Shown piece by piece: positions 10,901 to 22,010 of a stretch of 64,000 bases of DNA. The notes below the pieces were generated by a model, which worked only from the letters and a program-made list of their open reading frames with translations, was not told the origin of the DNA and did no database searches. The DNA comes from Tethya wilhelma. Lineage: Eukaryota; Porifera; Demospongiae; Tethyida; Tethyidae. The stretch's first letter is position 1, and every line of letters starts with the position of its first letter. Location of the stretch: assembly GCA_964030475.1 (NCBI GenBank), contig CAXIPT010000002.1, positions 7,855,070 through 7,919,069 of the forward strand, read 5' to 3'. Both the position numbers and the translations under genes were made by a program.

Positions 10901-11802
10901 GATCAATGACTCATGGACTATCAGCATTTCTTGTCATGGTTCATGCTCAATGTGCAACAGTCTCGTTCAAAATACTTCAGTTGGTACGTCTATCATCGCA
11001 TGGCTCACCATCTACCCAGAAAACAGTTGTATTTTACCAAGGAAATATTGACTATTTTTCTCGTAGACATCTCATCTATGCTATTCCAGCACTACTATGC
11101 ATTGTGACTCTAGTAGCAATTCCTCCTCTTGTATTATTAGTGTATCCATTGTGCAATAGGATAATCGCTTTCTTGAAGCTAGAAAACATAAAAATGGTTT
11201 CCTGGGTAGCAAGAAAAATACCAATGGTCAGACTAAAGCCGTTGATTGATGCATTTCAAGGTTGTTTTAAAGATGAGTACCGCTATTTTGCAGGGCTATA
11301 CTTTGTCTACCGTATAGCATTTATTGCTTGTACTCTTGGAACACGACTGACTCTAGTGTACACAGTCCATGAGCTTTTACTCATCACTATCTTATTAATT
11401 CATGCTGTGACTTGGCCATATGAAAAACGCTGGCACAATATCCTAGATGGATTAATTATATTCACTTTGGCATTTATAAATGGGATATCATTGTTTAATT
11501 ATAGTTATGCTCAATATGGACAAAAATATCAACACTATATTAACATAGCTAGTTCTGTTGAAATAGTTTTCATTTATGGCCCATTAGTGTATATTGGAGT
11601 GTACATTGCTAGAATTAACATAAAAAAACTTAAAGAAAAATATGGAATTGCTCGTAACACTGAAGAATGGAGGGATGAAGATCTACCTGCAAGGTTACAA
11701 AACCTTTACAATTCATCATCATCTGAAACTGAAACTGATTATTATTCATATGAACAAAACAACTCTGAAGACACTGACAAAGTCATATCCACACAGCTGT
11801 AA
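7939..11802 (+). CDS. Beta-helix ectodomain / Cys-rich / multipass membrane receptor-like protein
   Basis: A 1287-aa open frame. A hydrophobic N-terminal signal (MVQVPITFLLFAKLWL) begins at residue 10, so that Met could be the true start. Residues about 60-700 consist of repeats of the GGA/GGG-I and FxxN type (for example GGGVMIF, GGAIYYF, FRNNS) with many NxS/T sites, as in right-handed parallel beta-helix proteins of the chlamydial Pmp-repeat kind. A Cys-rich juxtamembrane domain follows (ECPPLF at about 725 to CGECHENHSV at about 833). From about 853 there are seven to nine hydrophobic segments. The loop motif FQGCFKDEYRYFAGLY (about 1106) is shared with all other multipass genes in the window. 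The C-terminal tail is acidic and Ser-rich. I infer a plasma-membrane receptor or adhesion protein; the ligand and signalling mode are unknown. It lies about 75 bases from the convergent end of the coiled-coil gene. Confidence 0.88.
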   Translation: MRSIQVSIKMVQVPITFLLFAKLWLMSQSLNYSFSYGEKSVVKISCCEVCHYNTNHDSESFAINELQNKIKQNSTTVHFCSKVNVTSTITVAGLTDIMFIGINSISYLGCSKDNTGLEFIEVQNLVLSNLNLNKCGFSFRDKNGNNNTARSIHILKCSNVTIIKISVNNSKGSGIVFKDTVGNNSVTSSIISNNIAVQNDSAGAGGVHIEFENSGYVYGQFIFQDCKFICNQVCLEQYNDNIEYGVGRGGGVMIFFRGSTSNAVLFFEDCLFEGNDATWGGGMYALYADNSTNNSVTIANSMFRNNSCIHAGGGIDIGINRKTRANKFSCIRCTFAGNKGEIGGGAALFSALQSTCTLQDKTFVLFQECRWIENLAENGAAVDLSPQHQNSTDDWEVPVTHFINCNFTNNAVLSSKEYCYKQDDTLESRVKHNYKNFCKTNGKGTFLVTDFMVHFKENILFIGNNGSAVYVISSDLIFESETKSDFIQNIGTNGGAIALIGLSSMVLNSGSTLTFTNNTAMSAGGAIYYFSFDHHDYVFSHNCFIKYNGTNFKNITMNFTGNEAVNTEIQNGTERALYGNSIHAMTMIPCFRVWYREIGYNIKEHPSSKNVFNFMGSIYHNDINPIITTSGAYFNIINQSKLPIEVIPGERVELPISLNDDFDQVVKGVYRVYIENHNTSNVKVEATYVDSSDNRLEIYGQPGDSATFTLTTIGFREVSVTIQVKLQECPPLFLPENGKCICSRTNDDAFISLYHCHNDEFEASLRHGYWLGYIHRENSKYLFYGYCPNKYCFIGLHNQRYHKLTTKASKFWLDQIVCGESRTGQVCGECHENHSVHYHHPHFNCGVDYLCELGWLFYLISELLPLTLLFIIVIVFDISFTSGILNGFIFFAQVLDSISRNSLGFILYPDLVYTLKTIAHTVYGFFNIDFFSVDELSYCLWKGATTMDVLAFKFLTVVYALGLVFVTIFLKDYFGKCSKQRKKSTISRSMTHGLSAFLVMVHAQCATVSFKILQLVRLSSHGSPSTQKTVVFYQGNIDYFSRRHLIYAIPALLCIVTLVAIPPLVLLVYPLCNRIIAFLKLENIKMVSWVARKIPMVRLKPLIDAFQGCFKDEYRYFAGLYFVYRIAFIACTLGTRLTLVYTVHELLLITILLIHAVTWPYEKRWHNILDGLIIFTLAFINGISLFNYSYAQYGQKYQHYINIASSVEIVFIYGPLVYIGVYIARINIKKLKEKYGIARNTEEWRDEDLPARLQNLYNSSSSETETDYYSYEQNNSEDTDKVISTQL

Positions 11803-11845
11803 ACAATATTGGTATACTTATCAGTCACATGACACCACAGTACAC

Positions 11846-11851
11846 AATAAA
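11846..11851 (+). terminator. Poly(A) signal AATAAA of the beta-helix/multipass gene
   Basis: AATAAA stands about 45 bases after the TAA stop of the gene ending at 11802, on the same strand. The spacing is normal for a compact 3' untranslated region. The 3' end of the convergent coiled-coil gene is only about 25 bases further on, so the two transcripts may overlap. Confidence 0.55.
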
Positions 11852-11877
11852 ATTAATACATAAATTTGTAAATACTG

Positions 11878-14800
11878 TTACCTACATAATTTGTGTTCAT
11901 ACAAGAATTCCATGAAAGCTTTGACAAGATGACTAGCAAATGGAGGCTACAATTAAATTAAGCAAGTCGATCATTAATATAAAACTTCTTTGCATGATTA
12001 CATAATTATTATATAATAATAAATTTATTTACGTACCTTTGATCTTGCTATATTTAAAACTTGAGTCACAAAAGACTTCTTTGAACTTAGATGCTCCATA
12101 TTTTGAGAAGACACCTAAAGTTAAGTTTTGTTAGATAATATTAACTGCACTAGGTAGATATTTCCAAATAATGTACACCCACTGAGTGTAATCAATATAA
12201 TCAAACTTCTTACCTCTGCATCATGAAAAAACTCCTCTAACTCCAATTCAGTGAGGTTTAGAGAAGTACGAGCAATACTGCGAACACTCTCTGCAATAGA
12301 TTTCTGAATGCTTGAGCTAGCATCAGACACAGTGACTGCACTTCTAAAGCTTTTTTCAAGTTCTGAAGCAAATTCCTGAGAAAAAGGAATCAACAGTTCA
12401 AGGGGAAAGCTTGGTGCACACAAATAACTTACTTCAATGAATTCCCAAAAACTACTAAGAATACTCTCTTGCTCTTGAAGCTGATGGCTCAAACTAGACA
12501 ACTTCTCTTTAAAGTCTAGTTCTTGCCGCTCCATACATTGCTGGAGTGATAGCTTCTCTTGGCTATCAAGTTGACTCCTTCTATTGCTGTTCTCTTTGCT
12601 TGCAGTTAACTGACTAATCTATAAATATCAATAGCATTGTCAAACAAATAATATCATGTTGCAGTGCGGCAGTACAATGATTCTAACATGATTGAACCAC
12701 AATTGAACCTCTGAGCCATGCGTGTATGCATATGCCACACATATTAGAACAGTTGTCTTAAGTTTCAAATTTTGGTTAATTGTTAACCATAACTAATTGT
12801 TTCTACTGTAGTGGGTCATGTAAAGATATGCTGGATACAGTGGATAGGCTATGCCTGTGTGATCAAAAGGTGTGCTATGAAGTGAAGGGTATGGCTGGAA
12901 ATATTGGCAGGTCAAAATATGGCAGTTTGTTTAGCAGAACATAAAATAATTTATACCACAAATTCAAATTTAATATTACAAGCCTTTTCTAAATTAAGTA
13001 AAAGCCACACTTTGGACATCAGGTCCTGTACTTTGAACCATGATAGCTACAAAGGATATCGTTTCCAGTAATTCAATTCACATATAGTTATTGTTGGGAC
13101 CATATAATATTATGGTTGGAGTACAATGGCCATGCATGCTTACAGTATAAGCTACAATTAGCTATAGTGTCGAAAAAAGGTTTGTGTCCCGCAATGGATT
13201 ACTTGTGTACTCCACCACTAACAGCATTATGTAATGTATACAAATCATGAATCACATTATCTACTATGTGGTGTAGCAAGCAATTTCATGGTTTCCCATG
13301 TACAGCTGGCCACAAGATTGTCCCTGGCACAAAGAGTGTATTACCACGTAGTTGTAGTATATACTATTCTACTTTCTACACTATAAAATATAGCTGTTGC
13401 AACTGCACTATAGTGAGATACGAATATCAATGATTCACATCACCACAGGTGGTGACCTCGATTATCAAACACAAGTCAACATTCATGACACTAAATAGTT
13501 GTACTACAAATGCAGAGATTATAGTGCTTACCGTATGTGCCAGTTGATCTTGACAGCTTTTGAGCAATTCCATCAACTTCTTGTTGTCTTCATTTTGTTT
13601 TGTTAATTGTAAACGAAGAAGTTCAATCTATTATACCAAAATATTATCAAACTGGATGACCAAAATTAAACACCTCCAAATTATTGTAGCAAGGTATTTC
13701 ATTGATATGTTACTGGACAATATTATTAATACTGGATAGTTGGTATACAACACTGTACATGTACTTGACAAGTATATAATATTATTACATGTGACAATCA
13801 TTACGAATTCATAAGCAAAATTAATAGTCTCATTTGTTCAAGACGGTAAAGAATTTAATTAGCCCATAATTTCATGCAACATCGCATCCAAAGTACGGAG
13901 TGCTTTTGTATGGGAGTCAATGGGAAATGGGCTATATTGTATGCTGCATATTTCCACATAGATACCGTTTGTTCTAATTATGAGAAATGTAATGGAAAGT
14001 TCAAAACAAGTTCTTTTCAATGCAAAAAGAAACAGGTCTGTTAGGCGCTCTCAAGATAAGTTACAAGTGCAAGAACACAGGTTGGTTCTGTAGTTATTTT
14101 AGCCTATATCTTTTTAAAAAGTTATGTATAAGGCTCTAAAGTGTGAATAGATTAGCAGCACATATATCAAGACAATAACATGCCTTTATATAAGCTATAC
14201 AAATATTTCTTTTTCCTGTGCTTTATTTTTATATTCTCTTCGCTAAAAATCGTGCAAAAAGATTTACAGAAGCAAGAGTAATGAGTAGTATGACTTAAAT
14301 ACTTTGTTTGTAGTTATAATTAACCAATAAAACACTGTCTGACTTAGACAGTATCTCTTTAAAACTGGTATTTTTATCCTAAACAATCTAGTAATTTTGC
14401 ACCTGAAACTTTGCTTCTGAGTGCCTGACAGACCTTGTTCTTTTTGCGTTGAAAAGAGCTCACTTTGATTTCTCCATTGAATCTCTCATGTTTAGAATGT
14501 ATGGTATCTATGCAGAAATAGGCAGGATAAAATATTGTCCATTTCCCCATTGACTCCCCTACAATAGTACTCCAAGATAGCATTGAAATATACTCTGGAT
14601 GCTGATGTCATGTCTAATTATGATGTCACAATGATGCACATAAATTCCAACATCTTAAATGAAATGGGACTTTTACATGTGCAGGAAACACTAGCATTAG
14701 TAGTTTGTGGCACCGAAAGACTTTCTTTCCTGTCCTACTACTGTAGTCTGAAAACTTAATAGATTGATTCTTTATTCTTTAAAATTGAGCTTAGAACAGA

Positions 14801-17212
14801 ATATCACCAATTTTTTTCTCATTAACCCACTACATGGTATTTCCAACACTGTATAATATCATATGGGCATAATTAGAGATATAATGCTGATTGATGAGAA
14901 CTTTAGTATGAATTTTAGTTTTAAGTTCGTACAGCAAAGCTAGCCCCTTAATAATTTGTGTCCCAAACAATTTTAGTTTAGAAACACACATCACTTACCC
15001 TGTGCTGTCTTTGCTGAGAATGATCCAATTGGCCTTTAATTTCAATGGATAATTTTTCCTGTACCAGTGTAAATGATTAACCTCACTAATGACTTGGTAT
15101 TCTACAATAACATGTGCGTCCATGCCATAATCTTTAACTCACATTTGCCTCTTGAAGTTTTGAAGTTGATTCTTCAGCTTGTTTCAATCTGGTTTGCAAG
15201 CTCTCAATTAGTCTACGCTTCTGTTTTATGTCTCTTTCCTGCTTTGAACACCTTTATTGGAACAATGTAAGTTAGATACATGTAGATAAAATGAATTTAA
15301 CAACAGATTACAGGACATAGGGTATTTACGTTTCCTTCATCAATTCTAGTTTAGTTTCTTTTGAACGCAGACTATCTTCAGCTGTTTTAAACTTTGCTTG
15401 CAACGAACAGCATTCCTTCACTAAGTCCTTTACAGTACACGAGGGAAAAAAATGAAAATATTTTTGTCACAGATATGATAAAGTACAATGTCATTACTTT
15501 CAATCTGGTTTCAGCCAGTTTTGAGGATTGCCTTGAGAGTTTGTCTTCAGTTTGCTGAACTCTTACTTGTAATTCTTTAGTACACAACAAGAGCTGAGTC
15601 CTTTCAGCTTGAAGGCACTGGACACGAGAACAAAAAACAAATGACCTAAACTGTTCTGCTGAACAAGCATGTTCGTTTAATTCTTTAATGAGTGATTGCT
15701 TAGTCCGAGTCAAATCGTCAACCTAACAACAAAATAATAATAATAAGAATAAAAAAAAATACAAAGTCACATTACGCTATGAATATTTCAACTAGTCCAC
15801 CTTACTTTTTTTGTCATGAACACAAGACGTTGATTTAGTGTCTTTACTTCTTTTTGCCATTCACATCTAGGTTTGACACTATGACCACTAGTAGTCTTGC
15901 TAGTCCTACACCGCATTGATGAGGATATATTTTGAATCTTACGAAGCTCAGTTTCTTCACCAGTAACAGTTTCAACTCTTCGTGGAACATCACCCTCAGA
16001 GTATCTTCGTACATGAAGGCAAGATAGGAATTTTTGACCTGACTTCTTCCCAGAATTCTCTGTCATTGTCGAGACAGTCTTTAATTTAGGAGTCAATTTC
16101 AACGGAGATGTCTGTTCACATGCATCCTTTGCCTGTTTGACCACATGAGCAGGATCTGCATAGTCAGCTTCAACCGGCTCTTTAGTGGTTTGTGGATCTG
16201 TCATTGTACTCTTGGAATGGTACAGTGGTGTGTCAGTCATAGTACATTTGGTGAGGTTGTCAGGTTTACGACTACACTCTGTACATAGGATATGCTCAAT
16301 CTCTTTCTCACTACAGGGCAAGATGTAACACAAATAGATGGTTTACCAGTGTATCCACGCATGTGTCTGTCAAATAGTACTAGCTAAGCTGATTACAAAT
16401 ATATAGTACATACCTGGTCCCATTTAGTTTGCTGTTCTTTTGTTGTAAGTCTTCTACCAACATTTTCAGCTGCTTTATCTTTAGTGATTAATTAGCAGCA
16501 TGTATGTATGTATGTATGTACGACTTGTAACTATTAGTTGTCATACAAGTTTTACCATCTTTACCTCATCTTCTCTTTGGTCTTGTGAAGTGGTTGTCAT
16601 TGGATCCACAGCTACTATGGCAGCAACCTTCTTCTCAAGTTCTACACAACACAGGTAAAGTTGGTTGACATATTAGTGGTTGAATACCTACATTACACCA
16701 CTAGCCTTGTTCCCAGGCCTTCTGTGTGCTGCTAGTACTGAGTTATTAAATTGACAATCTTTACCATTTTTGTAATTTTTTCTGGTAAAGATTGTCAACT
16801 TAGTAAATCAGCAATAGCAGCACGCAGAGGGCCTGGGGGACGAGGCTAACACAACTCACCATTCCTGTCACTAAGAAGAGCCTGTAATTCAGAGATTACT
16901 GTTTGGTTTCTAAGAAATTTGCTATAGTAGGTATCAAGTTCTTCCTCCACCAATAGTCTGGATAAAATCACATGCAATATATATAGCTAAAATTATGATA
17001 GGAGCGATATCAAAATTTCACACATAATGTTTTAGTGGGTATAATATATGAGTGGTTGCTGTAACAGTAAATGTTGGAGTACACATGATTGTATAACATA
17101 CTTTTGCTTCACTAGTTCTTCACAAGCAGTCTTGTAGTGGGATAATTCATTCCAAACAGCTTCACTGTCTTCTTGTTGAAGTTCTCTTGTAGAAATTGGT
17201 TTGTATGGTATC
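11878..17212 (-). CDS. Multi-exon coiled-coil protein (3' part of the gene)
   Basis: Exons read by eye from GT-AG sites and frame: 17212-17102, 16957-16860, 16641-16565, 16478-16413, about 16306-15806, 15722-15498, 15427-15330, 15251-15143, 15058-14999, 13627-13532, 12618-12433, 12375-12214, 12114-12037 and 11946-11878 (stop). The phases agree apart from one uncertain acceptor at 16306/16310. Together they encode about 645 residues. Most exons give charged heptad-rich helix (for example LLRLQLTKQNEDNKKLMELL). The long exon at 15.8-16.3 kb is low in predicted structure and repeats a TMT(D/E) motif (CTMTDTP, STMTDPQ, STMTENS). The C-terminus is FASHLVKAFMEFLYEHKL plus CR. The style suggests a centrosomal, ciliary or scaffold protein, but I do not recognise the family. 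Two introns contain foldback elements. No start codon is found here; an in-phase upstream exon lies at 43.7 kb. Confidence 0.75.
13860..14620. mobile_element. Intronic foldback element with ~200-bp arms
   Basis: Sequence at about 13860-14075 is repeated, inverted and diverged, at about 14385-14620. Matching landmarks are GGAGTCAATGGGAAATGG against its complement near 14550, CATAGATACC near 13970 against GGTATCTATG near 14505, and CTTTTCAATGCAAAAAGAA near 14015 against TTCTTTTTGCGTTGAAAAG near 14440. It lies in the intron between exons ending at 13627 and 14999 of the coiled-coil gene and has no coding capacity. I could not define its exact ends or target duplication. Confidence 0.65.
16501..16520. 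repeat. TGTA microsatellite
   Basis: About five tandem copies of TGTA in an intron of the coiled-coil gene. Confidence 0.8.
16703..16848. mobile_element. 146-bp intronic hairpin element
   Basis: The whole intron segment folds back: TAGCCTTGTTCCCAGGCC on the left pairs with GGCCTGGGGGACGAGGCTA on the right. Further in, TTGACAATCTTTACCA pairs with TGGTAAAGATTGTCAA around a short AT-rich loop. The right end stands 11 bases from the next exon (16860), where a stable hairpin could affect acceptor use. A shorter, degenerate look-alike (TAGCCTCATTCCCAGGC ... GGGAGCCTGGTCTA) lies at about 35159-35218. Confidence 0.75.
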
Positions 17213-17812
17213 CTGTTTGAATTAGGACAGTTGTGAGGTCAAATCTGTCAAGTGTTCAGGCTTAACAGTTTCTTGTTTTAGCATACACGATATTGTACAA
17301 TAGTTTGTATGTACAAACTAGAGTAATGCGGTGGAAATAATTTTTTGCTCATTACCCTCATATAATATTTTTTCTCTGCTGGATCTGAATTTTTTATGTG
17401 AATTAAGCAAACATAATTATGAATCACCATCAACAACATTCAACCAAGGCATATATTTCAACATAATTATAGCCTAACAATAAGCATTAACAATGCTTAA
17501 TTTTTTAATTTGCATACCAACAAGAGTACCATTCATTACATGTACAGATAAGTCTTAAAACATAATTACAGACATGAAAATGGAGGGTCAAAAATTATTA
17601 ATATTATGCTAAAATGAAATATTTTATGGTTCATAGACGTACACCAAACACTGCACACAAGAGTTATTACCTTAAACTATTATTACAAAACAAGCATGAG
17701 ATATAGCTGAAGATAGCCCTAAAAAAACCTATAATTTTTTAAGCAAAATTTGTATGATATACTTTAAACACCACAAGATTTAGAAAAAAACATGAACAAA
17801 AGAGTTATTTTA
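17213..17812. other. Spacer between coiled-coil exons and the tandem receptor array
   Basis: No gene supported. From about 17620 the sequence (TACACCAAACACTGCA and what follows) matches the 3' flank of the two intact array copies (near 23170 and 29455), so the tandem-duplication unit begins here or earlier. If the coiled-coil gene continues to 43.7 kb, this is the start of its long intron. Confidence 0.45.
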
Positions 17813-20800
17813 TCAGTCTGCTTTTAAGGAATTTTTGTCATCTTTTAGCCTCCGATAAGACAAGTTACAAGAATCGTCATTAAATTCATCCAATAAACGT
17901 GCAGGGAATTCATCCAATTCTATTGAATCTCTGGAATTAAAGTGAATATTCTTAATATAGCCTTTGAGCCCAAACAACATCTTGACAGCGAGGAATACAG
18001 TCATTCCAAAGAGTGGAAGTGCAATAAGAAAAGATCGAAACACACTAACAGCATATATCCATTGTTGAAAAAGAAGATCAATTGAACATAGGTAAATAAA
18101 AATTGAGCTGGTATTAACTAAAACCAGTATTGAAAACAGGAGAGAATCAACCACATTATGCCATCTATTGGTGTATGGCTGAACCATCGAGTGTAAAAAT
18201 AGAATGACAATGAACACCACCTCCACAACTAGGTAAAACTGTCCATGAGTATATGAAAACACATCACAGGCCAATACACTGAAACGAAAAGCAAGATAAA
18301 GGCCAGCAAAGAAACGAAACTTATCTTTGAAACAGCCTTGAAATGAATCGAAAAAAGGCTGCATTCGATGGATTGGGAGTGCTTTTTGAAGTAGAGTGAT
18401 ACACTTTGTTTCACTTAATCTACTGTAGGCAAGCAATCTTTGACCATTAGGATACCATAGTAGAAGTAAAGTTGGAATAATAACAATTACTATAATACAT
18501 GCTAGAGCTGGAATAACGAATGCCACATGATTCTTACCAAAGTATACTGTATCACCACTGTAGAGTACTCTTGATTGATATATCTGTTCTCCTTTGCCAA
18601 ACAGGTGTCTGAATGTAAGAATTCTAATAGTTACCTGAGTACACTGGGCATAGCACATTATTAGAAAGGTTGACAATCCATGTACAACTGATACTGGTCT
18701 TCGACGAACATGACAAATTGAAATTCGTTTGAAATTACACACATTCAAGAGAAAATATACTACTAACACGAGAAAGAAAGCAAAGGAAATTGTCACAAAC
18801 TTGAATATTATAATGTCTAGCATTTTGGCTCCTTTCCATAGACAAAATGACAGAGAATCGAAACTGAAGAAATTCAGGTTGAGTATGCGATAAACAAAAA
18901 AACGGGTATACTGTTGAATGTTTGAGTCCAATTTGAACGCAAAAATGTTGACCTATCAGAAGCATCAATAGCAATATGGTCAACAACTTGTGCAAAGAAA
19001 ATAAATCCATTGTACTTGCCAGATGTAAATCTGAAGTTTAAAATGAAAACTAATGAAAAGAGTAGTACTAAAGGAAGTAGTTCAGAGACAATGTAAAACA
19101 GAAAACCTACAGAGCAGTGTGTATCGTGGCCACACTTGTAGTTAGGAGAGTGGCCACACTGAATAGTTCTCTTTGCAACTTCCACACAAGAATCCTGTTC
19201 TGTCTTCATTACAAATAAACTCACTGAGAAGTGTTTTATTTGCTACATCGGGCAGGGCATATTGGTAAGACATTCTTGTTGAATTGTAAGTACAGAAGTT
19301 CAAAGGGCAGTGTGATGTAAGAAGAGCATGCTCGGATGCAATGTTACCTTTGTATCCTGCCCAATAGCCATGTAATATTAGTACTCGAAACTCAAGCCCT
19401 CTGCACGTATCTATTCCAACATAACTTTGATTGAGGGTTAATGCACAAACACATGAATTAACATTGCGTTTCATGTAGGGTGGACTTCCCACCATTAACC
19501 CAGGGGGACACTCATCAAGTGTTATGTTAAATGACATAACAAGTGTACGATAACCAGCTTCTTCAAACAGTAGGTGACCATGCTCTCCAGGTAGACCGTA
19601 CAGCTTCATGTTCTTCTCGGAAATGTATGTGTATGCAGAATCAATGGACATTGTAGAATTAGTGTCAGTGCTTTGAATACATGTACGTTCTCAGTGTGGA
19701 GTGAACAGTGTTGTTAAATGTATCAGTCACAATAATGGGAAGCTCAAACTGCTTTCCAGGTATTACAAGCAATGGAAGTACACCTGTCAGAGAAAAGTTA
19801 ATACTGGAGCTTGATACTTCATTTTCTGCAGTGCTGTTGACGAATGTAAAATTGGCAATACACTTCAGTGCTTCACTTGCAGTAATATGTGTGTGGCTAC
19901 CATGACACCTTGATGCACAAGATGTAAGTGAAGATGCAAATATGGAGTTACCATAATTTTTTTCATGATAGTCAGCCTTGTTGTTGAAAAAAATGAATGA
20001 AACATTGTCACTATTTGTATGGGTAAGTTGAATAAAGCATCCTAATGCTCCTGTGTGTTCATGTAGCTCATGTTGTCCTATGGTTGATGAGTATATTGCA
20101 CCTCCACGCACCTTTGCAACGTTGAACGAAAAATTAAAGGCACAGTTTTTTTTAACCAACAAATAGGATGATGATAAAAGAGAAATTGCACCCCCTCTAA
20201 CACCAGAGTTATTCACAAAGATAGTTGTAGTGTTGGGATAAAAAGTTGCTGATGCAGAACTGATCAAGAATGCTGTTCCATTGTTTCCAATAAAATGAAC
20301 ATTTCCTTTAAAATAAACTCGACCAAATGTGACCATGAATGCTGAGTTGCCATGGCGTTTTACAACTGCTGGTGTACCTCGGCTATCATGAATTGTTTGT
20401 AGAAGAGGGTGAACTGAGTTGGAAATGATGTCATTATTGAAGAACACTATGTCTACTACACCACTATTGCCTTTGTTACCTGTCAAATCAATAGCTGAGC
20501 TGAAAACAGCTATATTCTTTTTCCAAAGACAGCCTTCAAACATCATTCTACCGATTTTTGCCTTCTTGTCACTTGCTACTATATACAGTGACATCCCACC
20601 ACCTTGTTCAGCTTATTTCTAGTGAAATTACACTTTGATACGTAAACATATACCCATTGATGCCTACTGTAGTTGATATTGAAATAATATACTGTCAGGC
20701 CTCCACCACCTTCCAAGGAGAGGTTTGAGTCAAATAGTGTATTCAAAACATTGAAAATATTCTTTTGAATATGATTTGAACTGGTAAGAAACAGATGCAA

Positions 20801-21715
20801 ACCTCCACCCCACATTGCCTCATTTCTCTCAAATATACAATTGGTGATGTTAAATGTATTATTCGTAGCATTTGCTTGTGGAGAGATCAATAGACCACCA
20901 CCTTGTCCAAATGTTCGAAACCCTCCGTAGGCAAAGAAGTGCTGTTGAGTGGAAGCTTTGTTAGAAGCAAAATTACATTCACTGATAAGATACTGGCTAT
21001 GACTACTGTAGAACAAAGTGTTCAAACAACCAGCCTTGTTTCTATGGACAAAAGGACAAGAATTCATTTCAATGTACATTCCCCCACCACCATGTCCACC
21101 TTTGACAGAGTTATTAGTAAACTCTGATTTACTCACCAACACTTTCCCTCTTGTATTGTACATGACTAATCCAATTCCATTATTGTTTAGAACATTGATC
21201 AATACTAAACGAACATTGGTGCAATTCTCAATATAAAGAGCTGCTGACAAATTCAAAGCTAACAGATCCTTGGACACACTACTGCTTCTGTGGAGAGCAC
21301 CACAGTTTTCAATACTTACATTCAACAAGTAGAATTCATACATGTTTTTGAGTTCAATGCCAGCATTTGCACCATTTTTACAGTGAACAAGAGCACTTGA
21401 GGAGCTACTGCTAGCTCCAGTGATGGTAACATCGTGCAGATTCTAAAGTTTAAGCACACTGCTCAAGTTGTGATAAGTTCCGTGGATCACGACCAATGTA
21501 GAGTTTGTGATACAACCAGCAGTAAGGTGTGAATAAGATCGACAGGGAGTAGTAGTAGCATTGCGGTAGTCTGTATGAGAGCACACACTGCAGTTTTTGA
21601 TGCTGTTACTCTGATCGATGTGGATTGTATAGTACTGCTCATGAGCATGGCAATATTGTAGGAGGTGAAGACTTGAGATCAGAATACTAACAGCAAATGC
21701 TATCACCACTGGCAT
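17813..21715 (-). pseudogene. Broken first copy of the tandem beta-helix/multipass gene
   Basis: Comparison with the intact copies at 23363-27250 and 29902-33801 shows the same gene, start to stop, with five lesions. These are a GAG-to-TAG nonsense change at 21443-21445; a one-base deletion near 20612; a four-base duplication-like insertion near 19675-19680; a two-base deletion near 19155; and a two-base insertion near 18900. Signal peptide, beta-helix repeats, Cys-rich domain and all membrane segments remain recognisable. The long intervals without further damage, including the C-terminal 370 codons, suggest recent loss. Partial products from internal starts cannot be ruled out. Confidence 0.88.
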
Positions 21716-21799
21716 TATTATATAGTAGTATAATTAGCCCAACACATTTCACAAAAACTAAATTGAAGACCTTTGCAAAGTATTTTTATTTTATAGTTT

Positions 21800-22010
21800 T
21801 TAATGCATCTATTGGCAAGTAAAAAACATGACATACACAACAGGCAGACTGAAACCAACAAGTAGGTACAAGTGAAACAAGTGAAGAACACAACATACAC
21901 AACTGGCAGACTGAAACTAACAAATAGCTACAAGTAGAACAAGTGAAACAAGTAAAGATCGAACATGACACACACATTACATATACAACTGGCAGACTGA
22001 AACTATAACA
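21800..22010. repeat. Three-unit minisatellite in the 5' flank of the pseudogene copy
   Basis: The phrase ACA-ACAGGCAGACTGAAAC, followed by AACAAGTAG-TACAAGTG variants, recurs at about 21836, 21896 and 21978 with unit lengths of about 60-85 bases. The intact copies carry only one unit in the same place (near 27357 and 33937), so the repeat expanded in this copy after duplication. Confidence 0.7.

Noticed and set aside
17354..17386. Possible further upstream exon of the coiled-coil gene (encoding about DPAEKKYYMR)
   Set aside because: Its phase does not join to the exon at 17212 without a stop, whereas the exon at 43730-43845 fits.
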